A stretch of DNA of 64,000 bases from Ottowia thiooxydans DSM 14619 (GCF_000422885.1 NZ_AUGX01000033.1:1-64000); one strand, 5' to 3'. Counted from the first letter of the stretch, positions 24,740-33,835 are shown. The notes: generated by a model not told the origin, from the letters alone. Made by a program: numbers and translations.

Positions 24740-25945
24740 TTACAGAGCCTGTGCAAGCCTCCCAATCCCTTCACGGATTCTGTCTTCATCCGCGGTAGCG
24801 AACGAGAGGCGAAGCGTGCTGAGATCGGGATCAGCGCAAAAGAATGGCGCTCCTGGCACGAATGCCACGCCTTTTTCGATGGCTTGGCGGGCAAAGGCAG
24901 CACCATCCTTGGTCTTGCCGTTGGCTCCAGTCAGGCGCGCCCACACGAACAAGCCCCCTTGTGGCGCCACAAAATCGATGGCTTCACCTAGCTCGCTGCG
25001 TAGCGTATCGCACATGGTTTTGGAGCGCGCGCCATAAACCTTGCGCACGTGGGCCAGAGTGGCTGGCATACGCCCTGCAGCCAGATATTGCGCGGCTGTA
25101 GCCTGCGCGAAGGTGCTGGTGTGGGCATCGCTGAATTGCTTGCACATGACCGCCTTGGCGAGCAGCTCAGCTGGCGCCACCATCCAGCCCACCCTAAGAC
25201 CAGGGCTTAGCACCTTGCTGAGTGAGCCGCAGTGGACCAGCCAATCTCGGCTACCGGGCACCTCGTGGCTAAGCGCCAGGAGGCTCGGCGGAGGCGCGGC
25301 ATTGAAATAGAGATCGCCATAGGGATCATCTTCAACCACCAAGGTTTGATACTTCACCGCCAGCTCCAGCACCCGTTTGCGCCGCTCCAGGCTCATCATG
25401 GCGCCGCTGGGGTTACCGAAGGTGGGAATCAGATAGATGAACTTGGGCTTGTGGCGCTTGATGAGCTCTTCCAGCTCATCAACCTTTACGCCATCTGCAT
25501 CAATGGGCGCGCTGACCAGATCAGCACCGTAGAGGCGAAAGCATTGAATGGTGGCCAGGAATGTAGGCCCCTCCACGATCACTTTGCTTCCTGGATCGAT
25601 CAGCGTTTTACCAAGAAGATCAAGGCCTTGTTGGCTGCCGGTGGTCACAAGGAGCTGTTCGGGCGCCAAGCCCTGGACGCCCTTTTGCGCCATGAACGCC
25701 GCCAATTGCTTACGCAGGGGCTCGTACCCTTCCGTGGCACCATATTGGAGGGCGCCACCGGGTTCTTCGGTCAGCGCCTTGTTCGCGGCCTCGGCAATTC
25801 CTGAGACATCGAACATGGCGCTGTCTGGAAAGCCACCCGCAAAGCTGATGATGCCAGGCTTGCCCAGGAGCTTGAAGAGCTCGCGAATAGCTGATGTTTC
25901 CACGTTGTCTAGGCGCTGAGCGAAGGGCAAGGCTGTGTTCGGCAT
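24740..25945 (-). CDS. PLP-dependent aminotransferase (LysN/2-aminoadipate type)
   Basis: 401 residues from the ATG at 25945 (MPNTALPFAQRLDNVETSAI); an upstream in-frame start adds a non-homologous tail. Fold type I, class I/II features: GGFPDSAMFD near 34-43, YGATEGYEPLRKQLA, TTGSQQGLDLLGK, IPTFGNPSGAMMS (Asn contacting the cofactor), EDDPYGDLYF and CGSLSKVLSPGLRVGW with the Schiff-base Lys. This is the branch related to LysN/2-aminoadipate and the catalytic half of MocR regulators, but no HTH is attached. Substrate probably a dicarboxylic or aromatic amino acid; not decided by sequence. Confidence 0.9.
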   Translation of the reverse strand: MPNTALPFAQRLDNVETSAIRELFKLLGKPGIISFAGGFPDSAMFDVSGIAEAANKALTEEPGGALQYGATEGYEPLRKQLAAFMAQKGVQGLAPEQLLVTTGSQQGLDLLGKTLIDPGSKVIVEGPTFLATIQCFRLYGADLVSAPIDADGVKVDELEELIKRHKPKFIYLIPTFGNPSGAMMSLERRKRVLELAVKYQTLVVEDDPYGDLYFNAAPPPSLLALSHEVPGSRDWLVHCGSLSKVLSPGLRVGWMVAPAELLAKAVMCKQFSDAHTSTFAQATAAQYLAAGRMPATLAHVRKVYGARSKTMCDTLRSELGEAIDFVAPQGGLFVWARLTGANGKTKDGAAFARQAIEKGVAFVPGAPFFCADPDLSTLRLSFATADEDRIREGIGRLAQAL

Positions 25946-26088
25946 GACGGCAGTTCTCTGTTGGAAGCGCCTATTGTCGCTAATCACCAGAACACAAACT
26001 GGGGAGGCAGTGGAGCTTCGTGGCAATATCGTGCCCTTTGCATCTTCCAGCCACCCGCTCCGCGAGATTTGAGCGAGCGCCAAAGATC

Positions 26089-26727
26089 ATGAATCCGCCA
26101 CAGATTGACCGTTTCTTTGCCGCATTGAAAGCGGCCAATCCAGAGCCACAAAGCGAGCTGGAATTCTCCAGCGCGTTCGAATTGCTCGCCGCCGTGCTGC
26201 TTTCTGCGCAGGCCACAGATGTGAGCGTGAACAAAGCGACTCGGGTGCTTTTCCCCGTGGCGAACACCCCGAAGAAAATCCTGGCGCTAGGACAAGACGG
26301 GCTTGAGCACTACATCAAGACCATCGGCCTCTTTCGCAGCAAGGCCAAACACCTGCTGGAAACGTGCCGCATTCTGATCGAGCAGCACGCAGGCGAAGTG
26401 CCACGTACACGTGAGGAATTGGAAGCTTTGCCAGGTGTGGGCCGCAAGACGGCCAATGTGGTCCTGAATGTGGCGTTCGGCGAACCCACGATGGCCGTGG
26501 ACACGCACATTTTTCGCATTGGTAATCGCACAGGCCTGGCACCAGGCAAGACACCGCTGGAAGTGGAATTGAAGCTTCTAAAGCGTGTTCCTGCCAAATA
26601 CATGGACCACGCCCATCATTGGCTGATCTTGCTCGGCCGCTATGTTTGCGTGGCGCGCAAACCGCAGTGCTGGCGGTGTGTGGCCGCAGCTGATTGCGAT
26701 TTTTCTCCCAAGACTCTGGCTCCCTGA
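26089..26727 (+). CDS. nth: Endonuclease III
   Basis: 212 residues from the ATG at 26089. A DNA glycosylase/AP lyase acting on oxidised pyrimidines. Helix-hairpin-helix LPGVGRKTANVVL with catalytic K120, catalytic D138 (VDTHIFR), and a 4Fe-4S cluster ligated by C187, C194, C197 and C203 (C-x6-C-x2-C-x5-C). All are present and the length is normal. Divergent from the aminotransferase gene at 25945. Confidence 0.96.
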   Translation: MNPPQIDRFFAALKAANPEPQSELEFSSAFELLAAVLLSAQATDVSVNKATRVLFPVANTPKKILALGQDGLEHYIKTIGLFRSKAKHLLETCRILIEQHAGEVPRTREELEALPGVGRKTANVVLNVAFGEPTMAVDTHIFRIGNRTGLAPGKTPLEVELKLLKRVPAKYMDHAHHWLILLGRYVCVARKPQCWRCVAAADCDFSPKTLAP

Positions 26728-27106
26728 GCGAGGCCACGCCAGCCAGTCACGCCCCGTCTGGATGGAGCGCGCACATGCTCAAGGTCTTTAAATAGATCTC
26801 CAAGGCTTCCGAACGGAGCTTGAGCGAAGGGCGGCCAGGTTGTCTCCTGGGTCCACCCGGCTCTGCTTTGCGTCCACATTTTTCGCCGTGGAGAAGAGAG
26901 CCGAACGGGAGCTCAGCGTTCCCAGGGCAGACATCCCCATTTCAATCGCGGCCCCCGCTGGGAACGCGGTATTCCCGCTCGGCATCAGCTCATCCCATCA
27001 CCAGGTTGACGCCTGAGCTGAGGTTAGCCCGCAAGCAAACCGCCGTGCCGCCCCCGTAATTGGATCACCGCAACGGCCGATCTGCGCCTTGTAAAGCCCT
27101 CATAGG

Positions 27107-27126
27107 ATATTTATCAATATAAATAT
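27107..27126. promoter_or_regulatory. AT-rich palindrome 1 before the organosulfur cluster
   Basis: ATATTTAT-CAAT-ATAAATAT: perfect 8-bp arms. Position about 105 bases before the first gene of the cluster suggests an activator or repressor site; identity of the regulator is unknown. Confidence 0.4.
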
Positions 27127-27141
27127 TCAATTTCATTCTTA

Positions 27142-27165
27142 GAAAATAATTAAAGAATTATTTTC
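27142..27165. promoter_or_regulatory. AT-rich palindrome 2 before the organosulfur cluster
   Basis: GAAAATAATT and AATTATTTTC form perfect 10-bp arms around AAAG. It lies 64 bases before the monooxygenase start. It could be an operator or part of the promoter. Confidence 0.45.
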
Positions 27166-27229
27166 CAATAAATTATAAGCATCGATTAATAATTTGAAAT
27201 CTTCAAGCTAAGCTGCAACACTCAATGCC

Positions 27230-28621
27230 ATGAAGCCATTTGGCTGGAAAATAATTCTCATTGGAATCGAATTGAACAAGCAGACGCGGCAGTTGCACCT
27301 GGGTTTCACCATTTGGCCTTTTGGCTTCCATCCAGCCGGTTGGCGCTTACCTGGTGCGCGAACGGGTGCCGATATTGACAGCAATCTTTTCAAAAGATCC
27401 GCTCAAATTGCGGAATCCGGAAAGTTTGACTTTTTCTTCATCGGCGATCGTGTTTCATCTTCTACTGAATTACAAAATGAACGCCCCAACCAGGTACTCC
27501 GGCCCGAAGCGCTCTCACTCGCCGGATTCGTAGCCGGGGTAACTGAGAAAATCGGAATTGTGGTCACTGTCAATGTGACCTACTCTGAACCCTATAGCGT
27601 AGCGCGGGCCACTGCGACCTTGGACCATCTGAGCAATGGTCGGATCGGGCTCAATATTGTGACTGGTGAAGACAAATCAGCTGCACAAAACTATGGCCGA
27701 AAAGAACATTGGGACAATTCACTGCGATACGAATGGGCTTCTGAGTTTATTGAAGTGGTCAAATCCCTCTGGGACTCCTGGGAAGATGATGCCATTTTAG
27801 GAGACAAGAAGAAATCCTTCCTTAATACAACCAAAATCCATAAGATCTCCCACCGCGGAAAATTTTTCTCAGTAGAAGGCCCGCTGAATGTTGAACGCCC
27901 AATTCAAGGGCAATTACCCATCGTCAATGCTGGCCGTTCAGATAATTCGATTGAATTGGGGGCCAGATTTTCTGACATCAAATTCACGGATTCATCTTCT
28001 TTAGGATTTGAAGGTGCCAAGGAGTACTACGCCCGTCTAAAAAGCCGCGCCGCGGCGGCCGGCCGGAATCCAGACGCGCAGGTGGTGATTCCGGGCATTG
28101 CGGTGTACACCGCCAAGACTTCAAAAGAAGCTCATGCGCTGTACCGACAGGTACAAGAATCCTGGCCCATACCGATTGACCTCCAGGCGCTCTCGCAAGG
28201 CTTGGGCGTGGTCCTCGATGGGTTCGAGGCTTCCACGCGGATATCCCAGGTGCCCGCGTTTCTGGCAGCCACCGCAAACGCAGTGGAACATCTGCGCACA
28301 GCGCGTTGGCTTTACGGAGAGGAAGACATTTCGCTTGCAGATCTGTTCCGTTACTACCGGCGCCACGAGCTCTTCAAAGAGGTGGTGGGTAGCCCAACTG
28401 AAGTCGCTGACTTCATTCAGCACTGGTTCGAAGAAAGGGCCGCAGACGGCTTCATGATCTTTCCGCCCTATATGGACGGAGCTCTTGAGGATTTCGTGGA
28501 GCTTGTGATTCCTGAGTTGCAGGCTCGAGGCCTGTTCCGAACCGAATATGCCGGCTCCACGCTGCGGGAGCATTTCAACCTTGCCCGCCCTGCCAATGTG
28601 AACGCGGCAGCCCATGGCTGA
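27230..28621 (+). CDS. Flavin-dependent monooxygenase, NtaA/SnaA/DszA type (LLM class)
   Basis: 463 residues of the luciferase-like class. Landmarks are RQLHLGFTIWPFGFHPAGWR at the start, KFDFFFIGDR, VTVNVTYSEPYSVARATATL, SNGRIGLNIVTGEDKSAAQN and LPIVNAGRSDNS. These FMNH2-dependent two-component enzymes oxidise sulfur compounds, aminopolycarboxylates or related molecules. The adjacent ABC importer of the nitrate/sulfonate/taurine type favours an organosulfur compound. Bases up to about 28015 are visibly AT-richer than the rest of the gene, which may mark a recombination joint. The last 8 bases overlap the ATPase gene. No good ribosome site precedes the ATG. Confidence 0.85.
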   Translation: MKPFGWKIILIGIELNKQTRQLHLGFTIWPFGFHPAGWRLPGARTGADIDSNLFKRSAQIAESGKFDFFFIGDRVSSSTELQNERPNQVLRPEALSLAGFVAGVTEKIGIVVTVNVTYSEPYSVARATATLDHLSNGRIGLNIVTGEDKSAAQNYGRKEHWDNSLRYEWASEFIEVVKSLWDSWEDDAILGDKKKSFLNTTKIHKISHRGKFFSVEGPLNVERPIQGQLPIVNAGRSDNSIELGARFSDIKFTDSSSLGFEGAKEYYARLKSRAAAAGRNPDAQVVIPGIAVYTAKTSKEAHALYRQVQESWPIPIDLQALSQGLGVVLDGFEASTRISQVPAFLAATANAVEHLRTARWLYGEEDISLADLFRYYRRHELFKEVVGSPTEVADFIQHWFEERAADGFMIFPPYMDGALEDFVELVIPELQARGLFRTEYAGSTLREHFNLARPANVNAAAHG

Positions 28622-29468
28622 TACACCGGAAATCAGCTTCCGCCATGTAGGCCGAACCTACCAAGGCCGCACCGGCACGACGGAAGCTCTACAACGCATT
28701 GACCTTTCCATTGCACGTCACGAGTTCGTGGCCCTGGTAGGGCCCAGTGGCTGCGGCAAGAGTACGGCACTCATGCTGATGGCAGGCCTGGATCAGGCTG
28801 ACGCCGGCATTGTGGAGATCGAAGGCCAGCCGGTCACAGAGCCCAGCGACCGGGTTGGCATTGTCTTTCAAGATGCCACGCTGCTTCCCTGGAAGAACGT
28901 CATGGAAAACGTGCTTTATCCGGCACGAATTCGCGGCATTCCTGTGCAGCAAGTGGAGCCACAAGCGATTGCACTGCTGGAACTGCTGGGCCTCGAAAGA
29001 TTTCGCGATCGCCTTCCCCATGAACTCTCTGGAGGCATGCGGCAACGGGTGGGTATCTGCCGCGCACTGGCCTACTCTCCTCGAATCCTTTTGCTGGACG
29101 AGCCTTTCAGCGCCCTGGACGCATTGACCCGCGATGAAATGAACCTGCTGCTGCTCGAGCTGACTGAGAGCCTGAGCCAGACCGTGGTGCTCATCACGCA
29201 CAGCATTCAGGAAGCACTGTTGCTCTCTGACCGGGTGCTCGTGATGTCAGCGCGGCCAGGGCGAATCGTCGCCGATATCGCTGTGCCATTCGAGCGTCCG
29301 CGCCGACCGCCAGAAGTCTTGCACTCCCAGGAGTTCAGGCAACTCGAAAGCCAGATCCGAGACCTGATCTCCGGACATGAACCCGGCAACGCCGTACGCA
29401 CTCCCAACCCCTTGTTTCGCCAGCGACTGGAATCCTTCCGACAGCAGATCCAGAGAACCACGGCGTAG
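28614..29468 (+). CDS. ABC transporter ATPase, SsuB/TauB/NrtD type
   Basis: 284 residues; powers the importer formed with the permease at 30275 and the binding protein at 31137. Walker A GPSGCGKST at 43-51, Q-loop region VGIVFQDATLLPWKNV, signature LSGGMRQR near 140-147, Walker B ILLLDEPFSALD, and the switch His in LITHSIQEAL. It overlaps the monooxygenase by 8 bases. The LPWKNVMEN motif is typical of the nitrate/sulfonate/taurine branch. Confidence 0.92.
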   Translation: MADTPEISFRHVGRTYQGRTGTTEALQRIDLSIARHEFVALVGPSGCGKSTALMLMAGLDQADAGIVEIEGQPVTEPSDRVGIVFQDATLLPWKNVMENVLYPARIRGIPVQQVEPQAIALLELLGLERFRDRLPHELSGGMRQRVGICRALAYSPRILLLDEPFSALDALTRDEMNLLLLELTESLSQTVVLITHSIQEALLLSDRVLVMSARPGRIVADIAVPFERPRRPPEVLHSQEFRQLESQIRDLISGHEPGNAVRTPNPLFRQRLESFRQQIQRTTA

Positions 29469-29492
29469 CTTGAACCTCCCCCACAAAAATCC

Positions 29493-30266
29493 ATGAGCCA
29501 AGAATTGAATTCCGTTGCAGACCAGGTGTCCCCTCAGGAATGGGAAGCACGCGTGGCGCTCGCCGCGACCTACCGTCTGATGGCCTTGACCGGTATTTTT
29601 GATCTGACCTACAACCATCTTTCAGCTCGGGTACCCGGCCAGGAAGACGCCTACCTCATCAAGGGCGAGCAACAGTTGTTTCGCGAAGTCACTGCGTCTT
29701 CGCTGGTGAAGTACGACTTTGCAGGCAAGCGCCTGCTTGACAGCCCCTACTCCATCAGCGCGGGCGGGCAAGTCATCCACGGCGGGGTATTGCAAGGGCG
29801 GCCTGATCTGCAAGCCGTATTTCATACGCACACACCAGCCAACATGGCCTTGTCAGTGCTGAAAGTGGGGCTCCTGCCTATCACTCAACACGCGGTGCGC
29901 TTTTACGGGCACTTGGCGTATCACGATTTCGACGGCTTCGAATTCGATGTGGCGGGGCGTGACCGCATCCTGGCCAGCCTGAGCAACAAGCAGTTTCTCG
30001 TCATGCGCAACCATGGGGTGCTCATTGGCGGGCGGACCATTCCTGAGGCTTACGTCGAACACCACCACTTTGAGTATGCGGCACGTGCGCAGCTCAGCGC
30101 GCTTCAGGCCGCAGGCGGTGTGGAAGGAATCATCATTCCGCCCGAAGAGGTCTCCCTTCACGCTGCCAACCAAATAAGGGGGCGCGGCGTCATCACGGAA
30201 AAAAACCGGGATTGGCCCGCGCTCATTCGCTGGCTGGACGAAGTCAGTCCTGAGTACAAGACCTAG
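29493..30266 (+). CDS. Class II aldolase/adducin family protein
   Basis: 257 residues with the class II aldolase/adducin head-domain fold. Metal-binding histidines are visible in VFHTHTPANMAL and in VEHHHFEYAAR, with VMRNHGVLIGG as a further landmark. Relatives include L-fuculose-phosphate aldolase and decarboxylases. It sits inside an ABC importer operon, between the ATPase and permease genes (24 bases after one, 8 before the other), so it must serve the same pathway. It may cleave a carbon skeleton left after oxidation or desulfonation. The precise reaction is unknown. Confidence 0.85.
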   Translation: MSQELNSVADQVSPQEWEARVALAATYRLMALTGIFDLTYNHLSARVPGQEDAYLIKGEQQLFREVTASSLVKYDFAGKRLLDSPYSISAGGQVIHGGVLQGRPDLQAVFHTHTPANMALSVLKVGLLPITQHAVRFYGHLAYHDFDGFEFDVAGRDRILASLSNKQFLVMRNHGVLIGGRTIPEAYVEHHHFEYAARAQLSALQAAGGVEGIIIPPEEVSLHAANQIRGRGVITEKNRDWPALIRWLDEVSPEYKT

Positions 30267-30274
30267 GCCACACC

Positions 30275-31096
30275 ATGAGTATTGAAAAAGTGGCTGCCCT
30301 GCGCCAGAACCGCATCGTTCTGACAACGCCTGTCTTCGATGGCTGGGATCGACTGCGCCGAGTGGCTGCACCTGCTGCCACGGCCATATGCGCACTGCTG
30401 CTATGGGAGTTTGTTTGCCGGTTCTTTGAGGTCTCCAAGGCCACAGCCCCAGCGCCGAGCGACGTTGCGAGCGTGCTGTACCGCGGCTATGACGTGATCT
30501 TGCCGCACGCGGCAGCCACGTTGCGCGAAGTGGTCTTTGGCTTTTTCTGCGCCACCACACTCGGGCTGACCCTGGCCTTCCTCATCACCCTCTACAAGCC
30601 GATCAAGGAAGCGGTCTTCCCCAACCTGGTGTTGTTGCAGTTCACGCCCAAGATCGCGCTGGCGCCCTTGTTCATCGTGTGGTTTGGTATTGAAACGGAA
30701 TCCCGAGTGGCGTTTGCTACGTTCATGGGCTTCTTCCCGGTCATGATTTCCACCATCACCGGACTCTCCACGGCGCCATCTCATCTGGTGCGGTTTGCAC
30801 AGTCCTTGCGCGCCACCCCTTGGCAGATTTTCACGACGCTGCGCGTTCCCACCGCCCTGCCCTACATCTTCAGCAGCAGCAAGATCGCCGTGTCGTTGTC
30901 GCTCATAGGGATTGTGGTGGGAGAGTTCATCACCTCTCAGCGCGGCCTGGGCTACCTGATCCTCTTCGCTTCTTCCAAGGCCGACACCGCACTCATTTTT
31001 GCAGCCGTGGTCTGCCTTAGCACCGGAGGCATGTTGCTCTTTGGCGTAGTCACTGCCGTCGAAAAAATAGTGTTGCGCAAGTACCGCAGTTCCTGA
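30275..31096 (+). CDS. ABC transporter permease, SsuC/TauC type
   Basis: 273-residue inner-membrane protein with about six hydrophobic segments and the coupling-loop motif near SLRATPWQIFTTLRVPTALP. This is the EAA-like sequence of BPD-type permeases in the sulfonate/nitrate branch. It pairs with the ATPase at 28614 and the binding protein at 31137. Confidence 0.9.
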   Translation: MSIEKVAALRQNRIVLTTPVFDGWDRLRRVAAPAATAICALLLWEFVCRFFEVSKATAPAPSDVASVLYRGYDVILPHAAATLREVVFGFFCATTLGLTLAFLITLYKPIKEAVFPNLVLLQFTPKIALAPLFIVWFGIETESRVAFATFMGFFPVMISTITGLSTAPSHLVRFAQSLRATPWQIFTTLRVPTALPYIFSSSKIAVSLSLIGIVVGEFITSQRGLGYLILFASSKADTALIFAAVVCLSTGGMLLFGVVTAVEKIVLRKYRSS

Positions 31097-31136
31097 CCCG
31101 TCTCTCACTTCATTTCTCCTACCGGAGTTCAATTCC

Positions 31137-32243
31137 ATGACCGACCCAAACGCTTTCTCCGCCCAAACCACGTCCAGTATCAGGCGCAATCTCGTCAAGA
31201 TATTGGCCGTGACAGCGGCCAGCACGGCATTGCCGTCTTTTGCCCAGCCCCGCACCTTGCGCAAGGTGCGCATAGGCCTGCCTTACGTTCCCCAGGGGAG
31301 CACGCTCTATCCTCAAGTAGCGCAGCAAACTGACATCTGGCGAAAGCGGGGCCTGGATGTGGAGCTGTTCAGCCACAAGGGTTCATTCCCCGCGCTGCAG
31401 GGCGTAGCCTCGGATAAGTTGGACTTCGCAATCTCCCAGTTTCCCTCCCTTGTACTCAGCGTAGCCAAGGGCTTGCCGCTACGCGGCGTGGCCATCACCT
31501 CCTACACCAATGGCTGGGCAGTGGGTCTGCGCGACGACAGTCCGATTCGCAAGCCTTCAGACCTATCCGGGCGCACCGTGGGGCGCACCCTCACCACCAG
31601 CGACAGCATCTTCTTGCCGGAATACCTGCGGCGTTCTGGTGTGGACCCGGAGAGCATCAAATCCGTCAACTTCGACAACAGCACGCACGCCGTGATCAAC
31701 AAGCTGGCAGAGGCCAACAGCACGGTAATCGGCAGCTCAGCGCCGGTGTATCTATCTCAAGGTATCAAGCCGCGCTATCTGCCCTACGGGGCCGTTGGCT
31801 TGGAAACCTACGGACATGTGCTGGTCACCAAGAACGCCATTCTTGAATCAGACCCAGAACTGGTCCGCAACATCACTGAAGGTTTGCTGGAGGCTATCAA
31901 GGTGGCGCTGACCGAACCAGATAAAGCACTTGATCTGTTTTTCAAAGCCGCGCCCGAAGTACGGCTTTCGTCCACCGGGCCAGAATTTGCCAAGATTGGC
32001 CTGGGCCTGTACCAACACATCGGCAATGCCGAGCCTGCGCGTCAAACCGGCCTGGGCACGGCAGAGCCGAATGCGCTGAAAGAGTACACAGAGTTGATCG
32101 TCAAGTTCCTGGGCGAGCCCAACACGGCAGCGCCCCCGATCAGCCAGGTATTCGATCTGCGCTACACCGGCAAGACCGCGCTGAACAGCCAGCAATGGGC
32201 GGCCGCTCGGGAGCGGGCGAAGCCCTACGCAGTGTTCTATTAA
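31137..32243 (+). CDS. ABC transporter substrate-binding protein, SsuA/TauA-like
   Basis: 368 residues. A signal-type N-terminus (SIRRNLVKILAVTAASTALP, cleavage after SFA near 37) precedes a NMT1/SsuA-like binding fold (RIGLPYVPQGSTLYPQVAQQ, KLDFAISQFPSLVLSVAKG, LSGRTVGRTLTTSDSIFLPE). It delivers the substrate to the permease in the periplasm. It starts 40 bases after the permease gene. The ligand cannot be read, though the flanking flavin monooxygenases point to an organosulfur compound. Confidence 0.88.
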   Translation: MTDPNAFSAQTTSSIRRNLVKILAVTAASTALPSFAQPRTLRKVRIGLPYVPQGSTLYPQVAQQTDIWRKRGLDVELFSHKGSFPALQGVASDKLDFAISQFPSLVLSVAKGLPLRGVAITSYTNGWAVGLRDDSPIRKPSDLSGRTVGRTLTTSDSIFLPEYLRRSGVDPESIKSVNFDNSTHAVINKLAEANSTVIGSSAPVYLSQGIKPRYLPYGAVGLETYGHVLVTKNAILESDPELVRNITEGLLEAIKVALTEPDKALDLFFKAAPEVRLSSTGPEFAKIGLGLYQHIGNAEPARQTGLGTAEPNALKEYTELIVKFLGEPNTAAPPISQVFDLRYTGKTALNSQQWAAARERAKPYAVFY

Positions 32244-32264
32244 CCCCCCCTGAGTCGCTTACGC

Positions 32265-32400
32265 GCCATCCCCCCGGGGGGACGCAGCCTGCGGCCTGGC
32301 AAAGCCAGCTCAGCGGCTACTCGCGTATGGCCTGCTCCGCGGCCCTTTGACCTTGAGCCATCGCTGGCGGCGATCCCCCAGGGGGACGCCACTCGCGGCC
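32265..32400. repeat. Intergenic GC-hairpin repeat of Comamonadaceae type
   Basis: Two G/C palindromes, CCCCCCGGGGGG (32270-32281) and GATCCCCCAGGGGGAC (32373-32386), each followed by ACGC, enclose GC-rich text (CAGCCTGCGGCCTGGC..., CTGCTCCGCGGCCC). Similar units are widespread between genes in Acidovorax-like genomes, from memory. It separates the binding-protein gene from the second monooxygenase and may attenuate or end the first transcript. Confidence 0.55.
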
Positions 32401-32494
32401 GGGGAGAACTCGCTCCTTCAGTAACTCATCCCGGTTGCTCCGGAACCGCTTATGTCACCTTCGTAAGAGTACGTTCCCACTCCGTTTATTCCGT

Positions 32495-33835
32495 ATGACC
32501 AAATCCTCTTCTCCGATACGCCTGGGCTTATTTCTTTTGGCGGATGGGCATCATGTGGCGGCTTGGCGGCGGCCGGGGCGGCGGTCGAATCCGTCTACGG
32601 ATTTCAGGCATTACCTGGAGATTGCTCGGCAGGCTGAGGCTGGTTGCCTCGACTTTCTGTTCGTGGCTGACTTCCTGGGGGTGCGGACAACTGATCCCGT
32701 TGCCATCAGCCGGACGGCGCGAACACTGGGGCTGGAGCCGCTCACTTTACTTTCGGCATTGGCGGCGGTCACTCAGCATATCGGGCTGATTGGCACGGCC
32801 TCCACCACCTACAACGAGCCGTTTCACGTCGCACGAAAATTCGCTTCGCTTGATCTGCTCAGCCAGGGCCGTGCGGGTTGGAATCTGGTGACTTCACAGA
32901 ATGATCCAGAGGCTTGGAATTTTGGGCATGAACGCCATGCGGCCCATGCACCCCGCTATGAACGAGCTTCAGAGTTTGCAGATGTGGTGCTGGGCCTGTG
33001 GAACAGTTGGCAGTCTGAAGCCATTCACGACGACGCAGAGAGCGGCATTTTTCTGGACCCTGATGGCATGAGGGTACTTGAACACCAGGGGCCTCATTTC
33101 TCGGTTCGCGGCCCTTTGGATATTGCGCCCTCCCCTCAAGGCAGACCAATCGTAGTGCAAGCAGGGTCTTCAGACACCGGCGTAGCACTGGCCGTTCGAA
33201 CGGCCGATATCGTGTTCACCGCACAGCCTTCGGCGGACAGCGCCAGGGCGTTTTATGCGAAGGTGAAATCACGCACCGCTGAGGCAGGCCGTAGTCCGGA
33301 AAGCCTTTTGATCATGCCTGGTGTGGCACCAGTGATCGGCCAATCCCGGGCGCACGCGCAAGAGCTGAAAGACGAGCTAGATTCGCGGGTGCACCCTTCG
33401 GTCGGACATCACCTGCTCTACAACGCCACAGGCGGTCTGGATCTCTCGTCCTACCCTCCGGATTCGCTGTTGCCCGATGTTCTGCCTGAGACCAATGGCA
33501 GCAAGAGTCGCCAGCAGGTGCTTCTGGAAGTGGCGCGTCGCGACAAGCTTACGATCCGGCAGCTCTACCTTATGTTGGCTGGCGCACGCGGCCATCGATA
33601 TGTCATTGGTACGGCGCAAGATGTGGCAGACGAGTTGGAGCACATGCACAAGGACAAGCAGGCCGATGGCTTCAACATCATGCCGCTCACTCTTCCGGAA
33701 GGCCTGTGCGACTTTGTCAGTCAGGTGGTACCGGAACTGCAGCGCCGCAAATTGGTTCGAACCGCGTATGAAGGCCGGCACCTGCGCGAAAACCTGGGCT
33801 TGGGTGTACCGCATTCGCTAGCTGCTGCAGCCTGA
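32495..33835 (+). CDS. Second flavin-dependent monooxygenase, NtaA/SnaA/DszA type
   Basis: 446 residues from the ATG at 32495 (MTKSSSPIRLGLFLLADGHH); an in-frame ATG 60 bases upstream adds non-homologous sequence. Family landmarks: DGHHVAAWRRP, CLDFLFVADFLG, LIGTASTTYNEPFHVARKFA, RAGWNLVTSQNDPEAWNFG, and PIVVQAGSSDTGVALA. It is related to, but clearly different from, the enzyme at 27230 and fits the classic family better. It ends the cluster and is separated from it by a repeat, so it may be transcribed on its own. It needs a flavin reductase, and none is in the window. Confidence 0.88.
   Translation: MTKSSSPIRLGLFLLADGHHVAAWRRPGRRSNPSTDFRHYLEIARQAEAGCLDFLFVADFLGVRTTDPVAISRTARTLGLEPLTLLSALAAVTQHIGLIGTASTTYNEPFHVARKFASLDLLSQGRAGWNLVTSQNDPEAWNFGHERHAAHAPRYERASEFADVVLGLWNSWQSEAIHDDAESGIFLDPDGMRVLEHQGPHFSVRGPLDIAPSPQGRPIVVQAGSSDTGVALAVRTADIVFTAQPSADSARAFYAKVKSRTAEAGRSPESLLIMPGVAPVIGQSRAHAQELKDELDSRVHPSVGHHLLYNATGGLDLSSYPPDSLLPDVLPETNGSKSRQQVLLEVARRDKLTIRQLYLMLAGARGHRYVIGTAQDVADELEHMHKDKQADGFNIMPLTLPEGLCDFVSQVVPELQRRKLVRTAYEGRHLRENLGLGVPHSLAAAA

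Larger units (their letters stand above)
26728..27229. other. 500-base spacer, GC-rich then AT-rich
   Basis: 26728-27060 is GC-rich with short open frames that look like chance; no gene could be supported. From about 27105 the sequence becomes strongly AT-rich up to the flavin monooxygenase gene at 27230 and holds two palindromes (27107-27126 and 27142-27165). Confidence 0.5.

Noticed and set aside
24631-24906. 5' extension of the small gene at 24301
   Set aside because: The added residues overlap the aminotransferase gene on the same strand, and the ATG at 24630 gives a sensible start.
26788-26985. Short minus-strand frame in the spacer after nth
   Set aside because: No start signal, no family resemblance; probably chance in GC-rich DNA.
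30401-31273. 290-codon minus-strand frame opposite the ABC permease
   Set aside because: Exact antisense of a permease and binding protein with clear motifs; very rich in Gly, Glu and His as expected of antisense to membrane segments.
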